Assembly (NCBI RefSeq): GCF_002803155.1
Contig: NZ_NNBP01000035.1
Coordinates: forward strand, 1-64,000
Length of the DNA stretch: 64,000 bases
DNA from: Streptomyces sp. CB02959
GTDB taxonomy: Bacteria > Actinomycetota > Actinomycetes > Streptomycetales > Streptomycetaceae
Reading direction: 5' to 3'
Positions 1 through 8,380 of the stretch are shown piece by piece. Each line of letters opens with the position of its first letter. Positions within the stretch are counted from its first letter, which is position 1. The translations under genes and the position numbers were made by a program. The notes beneath the pieces are model-generated. The model was not told the DNA's origin. It saw only the letters and a list, made by a program, of their open reading frames with translations, and ran no database searches.

Positions 1-1431
1 CCCCGCAGCGGGGTGGCCCCGGTGCCGCAGGCCGCCGGCCAGGGAGGCGCGCCGGCCCTGGAGGGCTCCGGCGGTCCCGTCCGGCTCGGCGGCTCGCCCG
101 CCCCGATAGGGCCGGGGCCGCGCGCCACGGACGCCCCGCAGCAGCAGCGCGGAGCGGCTGCCGCCGCGACGAACTGGGTCCGGCCGCCGGCCGGCGCCCC
201 GGCGGCTGCCGGGGTGCCGCAGCAGGGCGCGGCCACCGGCAGCGCCGGCCATGCGGACGTCGCCCCGGCCGCCCCGCCGGAGGCACCGTCCGCCGAGCCG
301 GGCCGCTGGCGCCCCTGGCGGTTCCGGATGTCGAACGACGTCTGGGGCACCCCGGTGGTCGCCGGCGAGCTGCTCTACGTGACCTCGTTCGAGGTGCACG
401 CCCTCGATGTGGCCAGCGGCCGGCGGAAGTTCAAGACCCGCGACGTCGCCTGGGCGATGGCGGTCGCCGACGGCCGGATCCACGCCTCGGACGGCCCGAC
501 CCTCTACGCCCTGGACGCCGACGACGGCAACGAGCGCTGGCGGCTGAACAGCGAGGGGTGGACCTACGCCCTGACCGCCGACCGCGGCACCGTCGTCACC
601 AGCACCCGGGGCGGCGGCGTCCAGGCATGGGAGGCCACCACCGGTGAGCTGCGGTGGGAGCTCACCGGCGCCCAGACCGAATTCGAGAACCCCGAGGCCG
701 CGCCCGTGCAGCACGAGGGCACGGTCTACGTCTGGGCCGAGGCCCGGCTGAAGGCACTGGACGCGCGCACCGGCGCCGAGCGCTGGTCGTACCCGGTGGG
801 CGACGCGGCGTCCTGCGGCGGCGTCCCGATGCGGCTGCTGCCGGCGTCGGACGGCGCGGTGTACGTGGTCGCCGGCACCCGGGTGCTGGCCCTCGACGCC
901 GCCCGCGGCGATGTGCGCTGGCACTTCGAGGCGCCCGCGGTCTTCCTGAGCCCGCCCGCCTTCGCGCCCGGCCCCGCCGTCACCGGCGGCGGCCTCTACC
1001 TCGCCGACTACCTGGGCACGGTCTACGCCCTGGACGCGGCGGACGGCCGGGACCGCTGGCGGATCGCCACCGAGGCCCGCCAGTCCACCGAACCGGTCCT
1101 GGTCGCGCACGGCGCCGTCCATCTGGGCAGCGGCAAGGCGCTCTACACCCTCGACGCGGTGACCGGCACCCCGCGCTGGCGCTTCCAGGCGGGCGCCGAG
1201 GTGGTGGGCTCCCCGGTCGTCGCCGAGGGCCGGGTGCACTTCGGGTCCGCCGACCACTGCCTGTACACCCTCGACGCGATGGGCGGTCAGCTGCGCTGGA
1301 AGCTGGCCACCGGTGGTGAGATCACCGGTTCGCCGGTGGCGGTCGGCGGTGTGGTCTACGCCTGCAGCAAGGACCGCTGCGTGTACGCGCTGGACGCCGC
1401 CAAGGGGACGGGCCTGGCCCGGCGCCCGTAG
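1..1431 (+). CDS. PQQ-like beta-propeller repeat protein, 5'-truncated by the window edge
   Basis: The reading frame is open from base 1, so the true start lies upstream; the GTG at 13 is only the first in-window candidate. About 100 residues rich in Pro, Ala, Gly and Gln form a linker. They are followed by a repeat-rich domain in which units of the type LYALDAxxGxxRW occur about eight or nine times (for example LYALDADDGNERWR, VYALDAADGRDRWR, LYTLDAVTGTPRWRF). This is the PQQ/BamB-type beta-propeller pattern. In actinomycetes such propellers often form the C-terminal sensor part of Ser/Thr protein kinases behind a Pro/Ala linker, so the missing N-terminus may be a kinase; that part is inference. 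It ends about 40 bp before the convergent membrane-protein gene. Confidence 0.85.
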   Translation, partial: PRSGVAPVPQAAGQGGAPALEGSGGPVRLGGSPAPIGPGPRATDAPQQQRGAAAAATNWVRPPAGAPAAAGVPQQGAATGSAGHADVAPAAPPEAPSAEPGRWRPWRFRMSNDVWGTPVVAGELLYVTSFEVHALDVASGRRKFKTRDVAWAMAVADGRIHASDGPTLYALDADDGNERWRLNSEGWTYALTADRGTVVTSTRGGGVQAWEATTGELRWELTGAQTEFENPEAAPVQHEGTVYVWAEARLKALDARTGAERWSYPVGDAASCGGVPMRLLPASDGAVYVVAGTRVLALDAARGDVRWHFEAPAVFLSPPAFAPGPAVTGGGLYLADYLGTVYALDAADGRDRWRIATEARQSTEPVLVAHGAVHLGSGKALYTLDAVTGTPRWRFQAGAEVVGSPVVAEGRVHFGSADHCLYTLDAMGGQLRWKLATGGEITGSPVAVGGVVYACSKDRCVYALDAAKGTGLARRP

Positions 1432-1473
1432 GCCGGGTAGGCGGGGTCCGCACAGTCCCGCCTGTCGGGGGCC

Positions 1474-2181
1474 TCAGGGCCGGTGCGGTCCGGTCGGCCC
1501 CCCGTGGTCGCCCGGTGTGCCCGGTGCTTCCGGTCCGTCGGGCGGGGCCGGCCAGTCCGGTCGGGTCGGCCGGGTCGGCCGGTCGTCCTGGCCGTGTTCG
1601 GGGCCGGGCGGCCGCTGGTCGCGGCCCCACTCCACGGGCGGCGTCGCCGGGGTGGGGCGGTACGGCTCCGGGTGCCACTCCTGGGTGGGCTGGTGGCCGG
1701 GGTCCCAGGTGTCGGGTGGCGGGTAGTACGGCTCGGCCTCGGCCTCGTCGTAGTCCTCGTCCGCGGGGACCCGGCGGGCGCGCCCGCGCATGACGAGGGC
1801 GCCCAGGATCAGCAGTGCGCCGCCGCCCAGGGCGTTGGCCACGCCGACGCCCAGCCCGTGTGTCCCGGCGGTGAGTTCGCCCGCGCTCTGGCCCTGGCGG
1901 ACCATCCACAGGATGGTGAAGCCGAGGACGACCAGCCCGGCGAGGGTGATGAGCCATCGGGAGCGCAGCGCCACACCGATCAGCGTCAGCAGCCCGGCGA
2001 AGACCATCGGGAGCACCAGGGAGCCGAAGAGCGTGGCGCCGTTGTCCGTGAGGCCGTTGAAGAGGTCCTCGATCCGGATGTCGCTTCCGTGACGGCCGTC
2101 GTACCAGGGACGGAAGGGGCTCCAGACGGCGGCCGTCGCTCCGATGAGGGCGATCAGGGAGCCGAGAACGTTGCGCACCAC
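1474..2181 (-). CDS. membrane protein with Pro-rich cytoplasmic tail
   Basis: This 235-residue protein has about four hydrophobic segments in its first 135 residues: an N-terminal LGSLIALIGATAAVW helix, a LVLPMVFAGLLTLIGVAL helix, a LVVLGFTILWMV helix and a Gly/Leu-rich fourth helix. A highly polar tail follows, rich in Pro, Asp and Glu with repeated RPTRPT-like segments. The start is one of two adjacent GTG codons (2181 or 2178), preceded by a GAGG-like ribosome site. The gene is convergent with the propeller gene and divergent from the lipoprotein gene. I recognise no functional family. The topology suggests an integral membrane protein with a cytosolic or periplasmic disordered tail. Confidence 0.8.
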   Translation of the reverse strand: MVRNVLGSLIALIGATAAVWSPFRPWYDGRHGSDIRIEDLFNGLTDNGATLFGSLVLPMVFAGLLTLIGVALRSRWLITLAGLVVLGFTILWMVRQGQSAGELTAGTHGLGVGVANALGGGALLILGALVMRGRARRVPADEDYDEAEAEPYYPPPDTWDPGHQPTQEWHPEPYRPTPATPPVEWGRDQRPPGPEHGQDDRPTRPTRPDWPAPPDGPEAPGTPGDHGGPTGPHRP

Positions 2182-2389
2182 CGGCGTCGCCTCGCTTCGA
2201 CTCGTCCCGTCGTCCCGTGACCGACGCTACGCCTGCCCGTCTGCCCCCGCTAGACAAGGGCGGCCGGATGCGGTCCTCCTCCGCTGAGGCTCCCGTACGG
2301 GGTGTCCCGGCTCTTGCTAGGGTGCCGTGCACGCGTCAACCCTCGGGGTGGCGCGTCTTGGACGTAGCAACGGGGGATGGGCGAAGAGC

Positions 2390-2974
2390 ATGGAGCAGCG
2401 CACGCGCACGCGTACGGGCACGGCTGCCGGAGGCATCGCGGACCGGGACCGGGTCCGGAGGGGGATCAGGGCGGGGGCCGCGGTCGCGGTGGCGGCGGTC
2501 ACGCTCGCCACGGTCGGCGGCTGCGCGTTCGCCCGGCCCAAGATCAACGTGCCGCCGCCGGACTGGGCGACGGCGTCGCCCTCCTCCAGCTACGACCCGT
2601 TGCACCCGACGCCGACGGACACGCCTTCCTTCGACAGCTACTCGCCGTCGCCGACGCAGGAGACCTACAACCCGGACGGGCGGTCCGACGTCCGCGGCAG
2701 CGGCTGCGACTTCTCCGCCTCGCTGCGCCAGTTCACGTACACGGTCTCCATCACCAACCCGTCCACGACCAGCTCGTACTCCTACGACATGCGGATCGAC
2801 TGGATGAAGGACCGGCCGGCGGACGGCTCGTCCTACGGGGAGCACCAGCGCAGCGTCGTGGTGGCGCCCGGCGCGACCGAGACCTACACCGCCAAGTACA
2901 CGCTGAACCAGTCCTCCTGGCAGGCGTTCTGGTACACCTGCCAGATCACCCGGGCGAGCAAGACCAAGATGTGA
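2390..2974 (+). CDS. putative lipoprotein
   Basis: A 194-residue protein starting at ATG 2390. It has a basic N-terminus and a hydrophobic stretch (AAVAVAAVTLATVGGC) ending in a lipobox-like VGGC about 44 residues in, so export and lipid attachment at that Cys are expected. The mature part begins with a Ser/Pro/Thr/Tyr-rich spacer. A compact domain with two Cys (GSGCDFS and WYTCQITRA) and an alternating beta-type pattern follows, resembling an immunoglobulin-like or FxLYD-type fold; this assignment is weak. A TAGGGT box at 2318-2323 could be its -10 element. It is convergent with the enoyl-CoA hydratase-like gene. Confidence 0.78.
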   Translation: MEQRTRTRTGTAAGGIADRDRVRRGIRAGAAVAVAAVTLATVGGCAFARPKINVPPPDWATASPSSSYDPLHPTPTDTPSFDSYSPSPTQETYNPDGRSDVRGSGCDFSASLRQFTYTVSITNPSTTSSYSYDMRIDWMKDRPADGSSYGEHQRSVVVAPGATETYTAKYTLNQSSWQAFWYTCQITRASKTKM

Positions 2975-3011
2975 GGCGGGTCCCGCGGTGACCTGACCGG
3001 TGTGCGGCGGG

Positions 3012-3800
3012 TCATCTGACGGGCGGCGGGGCGTCCCCGGTGTTCCGTGGGCGGGCGGTGAACAGCGCGGCCTGGCGGTCCGGCGGCAGGTTGCCCAGCG
3101 CGATCAGCTGCGGGGCGTGCGCCAGGGCCTGTGCCCGGGTGGCTTCCTTGGCGGCCCACAGGGCGCGGACGGTGCCCTGGACGGCCTCGGTGGGCTGGGC
3201 GGCCAGCACCTCGGCGCGGCGCAGCGCGGTCTGTGCCGCGGCGCCGGGCCGGGTCAGTTCGGAGACCAGGCCGATGGCGTGGGCCCGCCGGGCGCCGAGC
3301 CGTTCCGCGGTGCCCATCAGGGCGAGCCGGGCGATCTCCCCGTAGGGCATGCGCTGTGCCATGAGGATGGACTCGTAGGCGCTGACCATCCCGTAGGCGG
3401 TGTGCGGGTCGAAGAAGGTGGCGTCCTCGGCGGCGATGATGAACTCCGCCTCGCCCAGCAGGTAGAAGGCGCCGCCGCAGGCCATCCCCTCGACCGCGGC
3501 GAGCACCGGTTTCCACAGGTCGTTGGCCTTCGGGCCGATCCGGAGCAGCGGGTCGTCGACGGAGAACGGGGAGGACGGCTGGGGCACGTCGGCGGCGCGG
3601 TCGATGCCGGTGCAGAAGGCGCGGCCGCCGGCGCCGGTGACCACCGCCGCCCGCACCGTGTCGTCGAAGCGGAACTCCCGCCAGAGGGCGGCGAGTTCGG
3701 CGGCGGTGGCGAGGTCGAGGGCGTTGTGCCGGGCGGGGCGGTCCAGGGTGACCAGGGCGACCCCGTCGGCGGTCTCGGCGCGGACCCCGGGGGACGTCAC
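3012..3800 (-). CDS. enoyl-CoA hydratase/isomerase (crotonase) family protein
   Basis: A 262-residue crotonase-fold protein, the usual length for the family. The N-terminal VALVTLDRPARHNALD and the oxyanion-hole segment EGMACGGAFYLL are clear. The region that normally carries the first catalytic Glu (FxxPE) reads FFDPHTAYGMVS, so that Glu appears to be replaced by His; the protein may not be a classical hydratase. It is the last gene of a three-gene operon. Its start (ATG 3800) overlaps the DUF35 gene stop by 4 nt, indicating translational coupling. With the thiolase-like and DUF35 partners it probably acts on a CoA thioester in side-chain or ring degradation. The promoter is the CTGA-N7-TCAG site at 5558. 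Confidence 0.9.
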   Translation of the reverse strand: MTSPGVRAETADGVALVTLDRPARHNALDLATAAELAALWREFRFDDTVRAAVVTGAGGRAFCTGIDRAADVPQPSSPFSVDDPLLRIGPKANDLWKPVLAAVEGMACGGAFYLLGEAEFIIAAEDATFFDPHTAYGMVSAYESILMAQRMPYGEIARLALMGTAERLGARRAHAIGLVSELTRPGAAAQTALRRAEVLAAQPTEAVQGTVRALWAAKEATRAQALAHAPQLIALGNLPPDRQAALFTARPRNTGDAPPPVR

Positions 3801-4345
3801 GGCCGCTCCAGGACCCAGCGGGGGACGGTCACCCCGCCGGGCATCGGGTGGAAGACCGCCTTCACCGGGGCGCCGATGCGCAGCCGGGCCGGATCGACGG
3901 AGTCCAGGGCGGCGTCCGGGGCGGTGACGAGGTTGCCCACCAGGCGGATCCGCGGGGCCTCGGCCAGCTCCACGATGATCGCGTTGTAGGGGGCCTGGGC
4001 GGCGTAGGCGGGCAGCAGTGGCGGGTGGGGCACGACGTACGACCAGATCCGGCCGCGGCCGCTCATCCGCTGCCAGTGGGCGGTGAACGACTGGCAGTGC
4101 GGGCAGCAGGGGCGAGGTGGGAAGCGCGGTTCGTCGCAGTCGGTGCAGGTCTGCACGCGGAGTTCGCCGCGGGCCGCGTACTCCCAGAACGGCGCCCCGT
4201 CGTCGTCGGGGACGGGAACGAGCAGGCCGGCGCCGGGGTCCGGGGGATTGTCGGTGGCGGGTGGCAGGCTTGTGGTCATGGAGTCACGGACAGTTACGGA
4301 TTCGGTCCCGGCGGTGGTCCCGCCCGGGGAGTGGTCTGCACGCAT
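3797..4345 (-). CDS. Zn-ribbon/OB-fold (DUF35) protein, partner of the thiolase-like protein
   Basis: A 182-residue protein. The zinc ribbon is visible as CTDC...CCPHC near residues 60-75 and is followed by an OB-fold (SGRGRIWSYVVPHPP...YNAIIVELAEAPRIRLVG). This is the DUF35 architecture. In steroid-degrading actinobacteria DUF35 proteins (ChsH2) form a complex with Ltp2-type thiolase homologues and perform retro-aldol cleavage of a CoA thioester; that role is inferred here from gene order. The ATG at 4345 is supported by a GAGGAG site 9 nt upstream that lies inside the end of the thiolase gene. An internal ATG at 4279 lacks such a site. Confidence 0.88.
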   Translation of the reverse strand: MRADHSPGGTTAGTESVTVRDSMTTSLPPATDNPPDPGAGLLVPVPDDDGAPFWEYAARGELRVQTCTDCDEPRFPPRPCCPHCQSFTAHWQRMSGRGRIWSYVVPHPPLLPAYAAQAPYNAIIVELAEAPRIRLVGNLVTAPDAALDSVDPARLRIGAPVKAVFHPMPGGVTVPRWVLERP

Positions 4346-4351
4346 CGCGTA

Positions 4352-5503
4352 TCAACTCCTCAGCAGCAGTGCGGAGGTGGGCACGCCCTCGCCCGCGGTG
4401 ACGAGGCAGGTGGCGGCGTCGGGGACCTGTGCGGTGCTGGTGCCGCGCAGTTGGCGGACGCCTTCGGTGATGAGGTTGAAGCCGTGCACATACGCCTCGG
4501 AGAGGCCGCCGCCGCCGGTGTTGAGGGGGAGCCGACCGCCGATCTCCAGGGCGCCGCCCTCGGTGAAGGCCGCGCCCTCGCCGCGTCCGCAGAAGCCGTA
4601 GCCCTCCAGGGAGAGGGGTATCAGGGGGGTGAACGCGTCATAGATCTGCGCCACGTCGACGTCCTGCGGTCCCAGGTCGGCGCCCTTCCAGAGGTGGCGG
4701 GCGGCGGCCTGGGCCGGGCCGGTGAGCGGGTCGTCGTTCCAGTAGTTGACCATGCCGTGGTGCTGGGCGGGCAGGCCCTGGGCGGCGGCGTGGATGTAGG
4801 CGGGTCGCCGGCGGCAGTCGCGGGCCCGTTCGGCGGAGACGACGACGCAGGCCAGCGCGCCGTCGGTCTCCAGGCAGTTGTCGAAGAGGCAGAGCGGTTC
4901 GCTGATCCAGCGGGCGGTCATGTACATCTCGCGGGTCAGCGGGCGGTCGTACATCATCGCGGCCGGGTTCTGGTTGGCGCGGTTGCGGCAGGCGAGGGCG
5001 ACGTTGAAGAAGTGATCGCGGGTGGCGCCGTATTCGTGCATGTAGCGCCGGGCCAGCATGCCGATCTCGTCGGCGGGGCGGAGCAGGCCGAAGGGCCGGG
5101 TCCACTGCCCCGGGGTGGGGAGTTGGGCGCGGGTGTTGGTCCACGGCCGCGGTCCGGAGCCGCGTTTGCGGGACCGCCAGGCGACGCCGACGCTCGCCTG
5201 CCCCGTGGCGATGGCGGCGGCCAGGTGCGCCACCGTCGCGCAGGAACCGCCGCCGCCGTAGCCGACCTTGGAGAAGTGCGTGACGTCCCCGGCGCCGATG
5301 GACTTGGCGACCTCGACCTCGTCGGTCTCCTCCATGGTGTACGAGGCGAAGGCGTCCACCTCCGAGGGGGCGATCCCGGCGTCGTCCAGGGCCGCGACGA
5401 TCGCCCGGCACGCCAACGCCTTCTCGGATGCGGGGAGTTGTTTGGCAAAGGGTGTCTGTCCGATACCGACGATCGCCGTAGCGTCCTTGAGGGTCGCCCC
5501 CAT
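4352..5503 (-). CDS. thiolase-like (Ltp2/SCP-x type) lipid-transfer protein, putative retro-aldolase subunit
   Basis: A 383-residue thiolase-superfamily protein. Hallmarks are AIVGIGQTPFAK at the N-terminus, a glycine-rich YGGGGSCATVAHLAAAI segment and the C-terminal GGGLSEAYVHGFN. The tyrosines in AQIYDAFTP and LSEAYVHG are candidates for the catalytic Tyr pair of Ltp2-type lyases rather than a condensing Cys/His pair; this is a family comparison from memory. ATG 5503 is chosen because GGAGG lies 5 nt upstream; an in-frame GTG at 5509 overlaps that site. It is the first gene of the thiolase-DUF35-hydratase operon. The promoter shares the palindrome at 5558-5572 with the divergent ligase gene. 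Confidence 0.9.
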   Translation of the reverse strand: MGATLKDATAIVGIGQTPFAKQLPASEKALACRAIVAALDDAGIAPSEVDAFASYTMEETDEVEVAKSIGAGDVTHFSKVGYGGGGSCATVAHLAAAIATGQASVGVAWRSRKRGSGPRPWTNTRAQLPTPGQWTRPFGLLRPADEIGMLARRYMHEYGATRDHFFNVALACRNRANQNPAAMMYDRPLTREMYMTARWISEPLCLFDNCLETDGALACVVVSAERARDCRRRPAYIHAAAQGLPAQHHGMVNYWNDDPLTGPAQAAARHLWKGADLGPQDVDVAQIYDAFTPLIPLSLEGYGFCGRGEGAAFTEGGALEIGGRLPLNTGGGGLSEAYVHGFNLITEGVRQLRGTSTAQVPDAATCLVTAGEGVPTSALLLRS

Positions 5504-5543
5504 CGCCACCTCCGTGGTCGGTCGTCACTGCTGACAGCGGAGG

Positions 5544-5587
5544 AGGCTACCGCTAATCTGACGGACAGTCAGCTACTGCGGTACGGG
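5544..5587. promoter_or_regulatory. divergent promoter with CTGA-N7-TCAG operator (site a)
   Basis: The palindrome CTGACGGACAGTCAG occupies 5558-5572. Rightward, CTGACG (5558-5563) can serve as the -35 with TACGGG (5582-5587) as -10, spacer 18. Leftward, CTGACT (5572-5567) pairs with TAGCCT (5549-5544), spacer 17. A protein bound to the palindrome would therefore block both promoters. Confidence 0.75.
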
Positions 5588-5614
5588 GTCTTTTGCCGGG
5601 AGCGGGAGGCAGCG

Positions 5615-7261
5615 ATGGGCGAACAGCTCGATGCGCGGGCGGACACGGCGTACGGTTCGCTGGCCCACCTGGTGCGTGCGGCGGCCGCGCGGTACGGCCC
5701 CCGGGAGGCCGTCGTCGAGGGCCGCACCCGGGTGTCCTACGCCGAGCTGGGCGCGCGGGTGGAGCGGGCCGCGGCGGCCTGCGTCGCGGCCTGCGTCGCC
5801 CCCGGCGACCGGGTCGCGGTCTGGGCGCCCAACACCCTCGACTGGATCGTCTCCGCCCTCGGCGCGGTGACCTCCGGGGCGGTCCTCGTTCCGGTCAACA
5901 CCCGCTTCAAGGGCACCGAGGCGGCCGGCATCCTGCGCCGCACCCGCGCCAAGGTCCTCTTCGTCACCGGCACCTTCCTCGGCACGTCCTACGTCGCCTC
6001 GCTGCGCCGCGCCGCCGAGCGGGGCGACGGCCGCGGCCCGCTGCCCGGACTGCCGCACCTGGAACGGGTCGTGGTCCTCGCCGACGACGCCCCCGCCGAC
6101 TTCACCACCTGGCGCGACTTCCTCGCAGCCGGAGCGGCGGTGCCGGCCGGCACGGTCCGCGCCCGGGCCGACGCCCTCGGCCCCGACGACCCCTCGGACC
6201 TCATCTTCACCTCTGGCACCACCGGCCACCCCAAGGGCGCCGTGATCACGCACGGCCAGACCCTGCGCGCCTACGACGTCTGGAGCGCACTGGCCGGCCT
6301 GGAGGAGGGCGACCGCTACCTCATCGTCAACCCCTTCTTCCACACCTTCGGCTACAAGGCCGGCATCGTCGCCTGCCTGCTGCGCGGCGCCACGATGGTG
6401 CCGCAGCCGGTCTTCAGCGTGGAGACCGCGCTCGCCAACATCGCCGCCGAGCGGATCTCCGTCCTCCCCGGCCCGCCCACCCTCCACCAGCAGCTCCTGG
6501 ACCACCCCGAGCGCGCCCTGCACGACCTCTCGGCGCTGCGCCTGGTCGTCACCGGCGCCGCCGTCGTCCCGCTGGAGCTGGTGGAACGGCTGCGCGGCGA
6601 GCTGAAGGTGGCCACCGTCCTGACGGCCTACGGCCTGTCGGAGAGCACCGGCGTGGTCACCATGTGCCGCCGCGGCGACCCGCCCGAGGTGATCGCGTCG
6701 ACCTCGGGCCGGGCCATACCGGACACCGAGGTCCGGGTCGTGGACGCCACCGGTCGCCCGCAGCCGCCCGGCGAGCCCGGCGAAGTCCTGGTCCGCGGCT
6801 ACCACGTGATGTCCGGCTACTTCGAGGACCCGGCCGCCACCGCCGCGGCGGTCACCCCCGACGGCTGGCTGCGCACCGGCGACGTCGGCGTCCTCGACCC
6901 GGCCGGCAACCTCCGGATCACCGACCGCATCAAGGACATGTTCATCGTCGGCGGCTTCAACGCCTATCCCGCCGAGATCGAGCAACTCCTCGCCCGCCAC
7001 CCGGACATCACCGAGGTCGCCGTCATCGGCATCCCCGACCGGCGTCTCGGGGAGGTCGGCAAGGCGTACGCGGTCCGCCGCCCCGGGGCCCGGCTCACCG
7101 CCGACGACCTGATCGCCTGGTCGCGCCGTGAGATGGCGAACTACAAGGTCCCCAGGGAGGTGGAGTTCGTCGCCGGCCTCCCGCGCAACGCGAGCGGGAA
7201 GGTGGTGAAGGGGCTGCTGCGGGGCGGGGCCGCGGGCGCCGGCCAGGGCGTGCCCGGCTGA
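5615..7261 (+). CDS. FadD3-like acyl-CoA ligase (AMP-binding)
   Basis: A 548-residue ANL-superfamily adenylate-forming enzyme that should activate a carboxylic acid to its CoA thioester. The phosphate-binding motif IFTSGTTGHPKGA is near residue 197 and YGLSESTG near 345. The GWLRTGDVG segment and the hinge DRIKDMFIVGGFNAYPAEIE (from residue 437) follow, and the catalytic lysine of NASGKV is about residue 529. The hinge sequence resembles FadD3-type ligases of steroid catabolism, but the substrate is not determined. The start ATG 5615 has GGGAGG 5 nt upstream. Much longer readings of this frame run antisense into the neighbouring operon and are not real. It is divergent from the thiolase operon and shares operator a. 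Confidence 0.93.
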   Translation: MGEQLDARADTAYGSLAHLVRAAAARYGPREAVVEGRTRVSYAELGARVERAAAACVAACVAPGDRVAVWAPNTLDWIVSALGAVTSGAVLVPVNTRFKGTEAAGILRRTRAKVLFVTGTFLGTSYVASLRRAAERGDGRGPLPGLPHLERVVVLADDAPADFTTWRDFLAAGAAVPAGTVRARADALGPDDPSDLIFTSGTTGHPKGAVITHGQTLRAYDVWSALAGLEEGDRYLIVNPFFHTFGYKAGIVACLLRGATMVPQPVFSVETALANIAAERISVLPGPPTLHQQLLDHPERALHDLSALRLVVTGAAVVPLELVERLRGELKVATVLTAYGLSESTGVVTMCRRGDPPEVIASTSGRAIPDTEVRVVDATGRPQPPGEPGEVLVRGYHVMSGYFEDPAATAAAVTPDGWLRTGDVGVLDPAGNLRITDRIKDMFIVGGFNAYPAEIEQLLARHPDITEVAVIGIPDRRLGEVGKAYAVRRPGARLTADDLIAWSRREMANYKVPREVEFVAGLPRNASGKVVKGLLRGGAAGAGQGVPG

Positions 7262-7298
7262 GTTCCCCCGGGAGAGGCGGAGCGCGACGGCCCGGCGG

Positions 7299-8264
7299 TC
7301 AGCACGCGATGCGGCCGCCGGACACCCCGGTCCGCTCCGCCAGGGCCCGCATCCGGTCGGCGAAACCGCGGCCCGCCGCCCCGAACCACACCCCGAGCTC
7401 CGCCGCGCCCACCGCCTCCCAGGCCGCGACCTCGGCCGCCACGTCCGCCACCGTCCGGTCCGGGCCCTCCCAGCCGATCCGGGTGCCGGCCGTGACATGG
7501 GTCCCGCGCGCCGCGGCCCGCCGGGCCAACTCCGCCGCCCGCTCGGCGAACCGCCCCGGGGCGAGCCCCACCCCCTGCCAGTGGCCGCCGAACTCCGCCG
7601 CGCGCCGCAGCGCCGCGTCCGCGTTCCCGCCGATCAGGAACGGCACCGGCTCCCGCGGCACCGGCTCGAACGCCGCCCGCCCGTCGAACGCCACCGGCCC
7701 GTCGTCGTACGGCCCGCCGGCCCCCGTGTGCAGGTGCCGCACCAGCCGCAGCGCCCGGTCCGTACGCGCGCCGCGGTCACCGAAGTCGACCCCGGCCGCG
7801 TCGAACTCGTACCGCTGCCACCCGACGCCGACGCCCAGCACGAACCGGCCGCCGCTCAGCCGGGCCAGTGTCGCCGACTGCCGGGCCAGCAGCAGCGGTT
7901 CGCGCAGCGGGGCGATCAGCACCGAGGTGCCCAACGTGATCCGTTCGGTCGCCGCGGCCAGGTAGGCGAGCGTGGTCAGTGGCTCGTACACCCCGCCGTA
8001 GCCCTCCGGCGGCCGCCCGTACGGGTCCGGCGGCAGCAGGTGGTCCGGCAGCCAGACCCCCGCGTACCCCAGCTCCTCGGCCGACCGGGCCAGCCGCGCC
8101 AGCTCCTCGGCGGCCATCGCCCCCGACTCGGACGGCAGGACGACGTGCAGCCGCATCCGGTCCGGCCGCCCGGCCGCGCCCGGACCGGCGGGGTGCGTAC
8201 CGGTCCGGTGCGGCCCGGCCTGGTGCCGGGTGGTGGCGCGGTGGGTGGTGACGGCGTCGCTCAT
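7299..8264 (-). CDS. LLM-class (F420/FMN) oxidoreductase
   Basis: A 321-residue luciferase-like TIM-barrel protein. Typical motifs are LGYAGVWLPDHL, ERITLGTSVL, ATLARLSGGRFVLGVGVGWQRYEFDAAGVDF and VPFLIGGNADAALRRAAEFGGHWQGVG. The family transfers hydride from F420H2 or uses reduced flavin; the substrate is unknown. The chosen ATG 8264 has GGAGG 6-7 nt upstream but adds about 36 residues before the conserved MRLHVVLPSE, an internal alternative start at 8156. The gene is convergent with the FadD3-like ligase. No CTGA-N7-TCAG site lies upstream; two other inverted repeats do (8281-8313 and 8319-8336). Confidence 0.9.
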   Translation of the reverse strand: MSDAVTTHRATTRHQAGPHRTGTHPAGPGAAGRPDRMRLHVVLPSESGAMAAEELARLARSAEELGYAGVWLPDHLLPPDPYGRPPEGYGGVYEPLTTLAYLAAATERITLGTSVLIAPLREPLLLARQSATLARLSGGRFVLGVGVGWQRYEFDAAGVDFGDRGARTDRALRLVRHLHTGAGGPYDDGPVAFDGRAAFEPVPREPVPFLIGGNADAALRRAAEFGGHWQGVGLAPGRFAERAAELARRAAARGTHVTAGTRIGWEGPDRTVADVAAEVAAWEAVGAAELGVWFGAAGRGFADRMRALAERTGVSGGRIAC

Positions 8265-8280
8265 GGGGGCCTCCGCTCCC

Positions 8281-8336
8281 GAAAAGGGTGACTCGGTCGG
8301 ACGGCCCCTTTTCTAGGGCCTCACACGGATGTGAGG
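8281..8336. repeat. two adjacent inverted repeats upstream of the LLM gene
   Basis: GAAAAGGG (8281-8288) is inverted as CCCTTTTC (8306-8313) with a 17-nt spacer. CCTCACA (8319-8325) is inverted as TGTGAGG (8330-8336) with a 4-nt spacer. They lie between the LLM start and the end of the DinB-type gene. They could be an operator, a terminator for the upstream minus-strand gene, or both. Confidence 0.5.
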
Positions 8337-8380
8337 GTCAAGGGGAGGGCCGGACGGCACGGCGGGGTGCCGTCGGCAGG

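Noticed and set aside
3848..5614. Upstream extension of the FadD3-like frame through the thiolase operon
   Set aside because: The extension is antisense to three well-supported genes; the real start at 5615 has GGGAGG.
5573..7498. Long minus-strand frame opposite the FadD3-like gene
   Set aside because: It is a shadow of the GC-rich ligase; no motif is visible in it.
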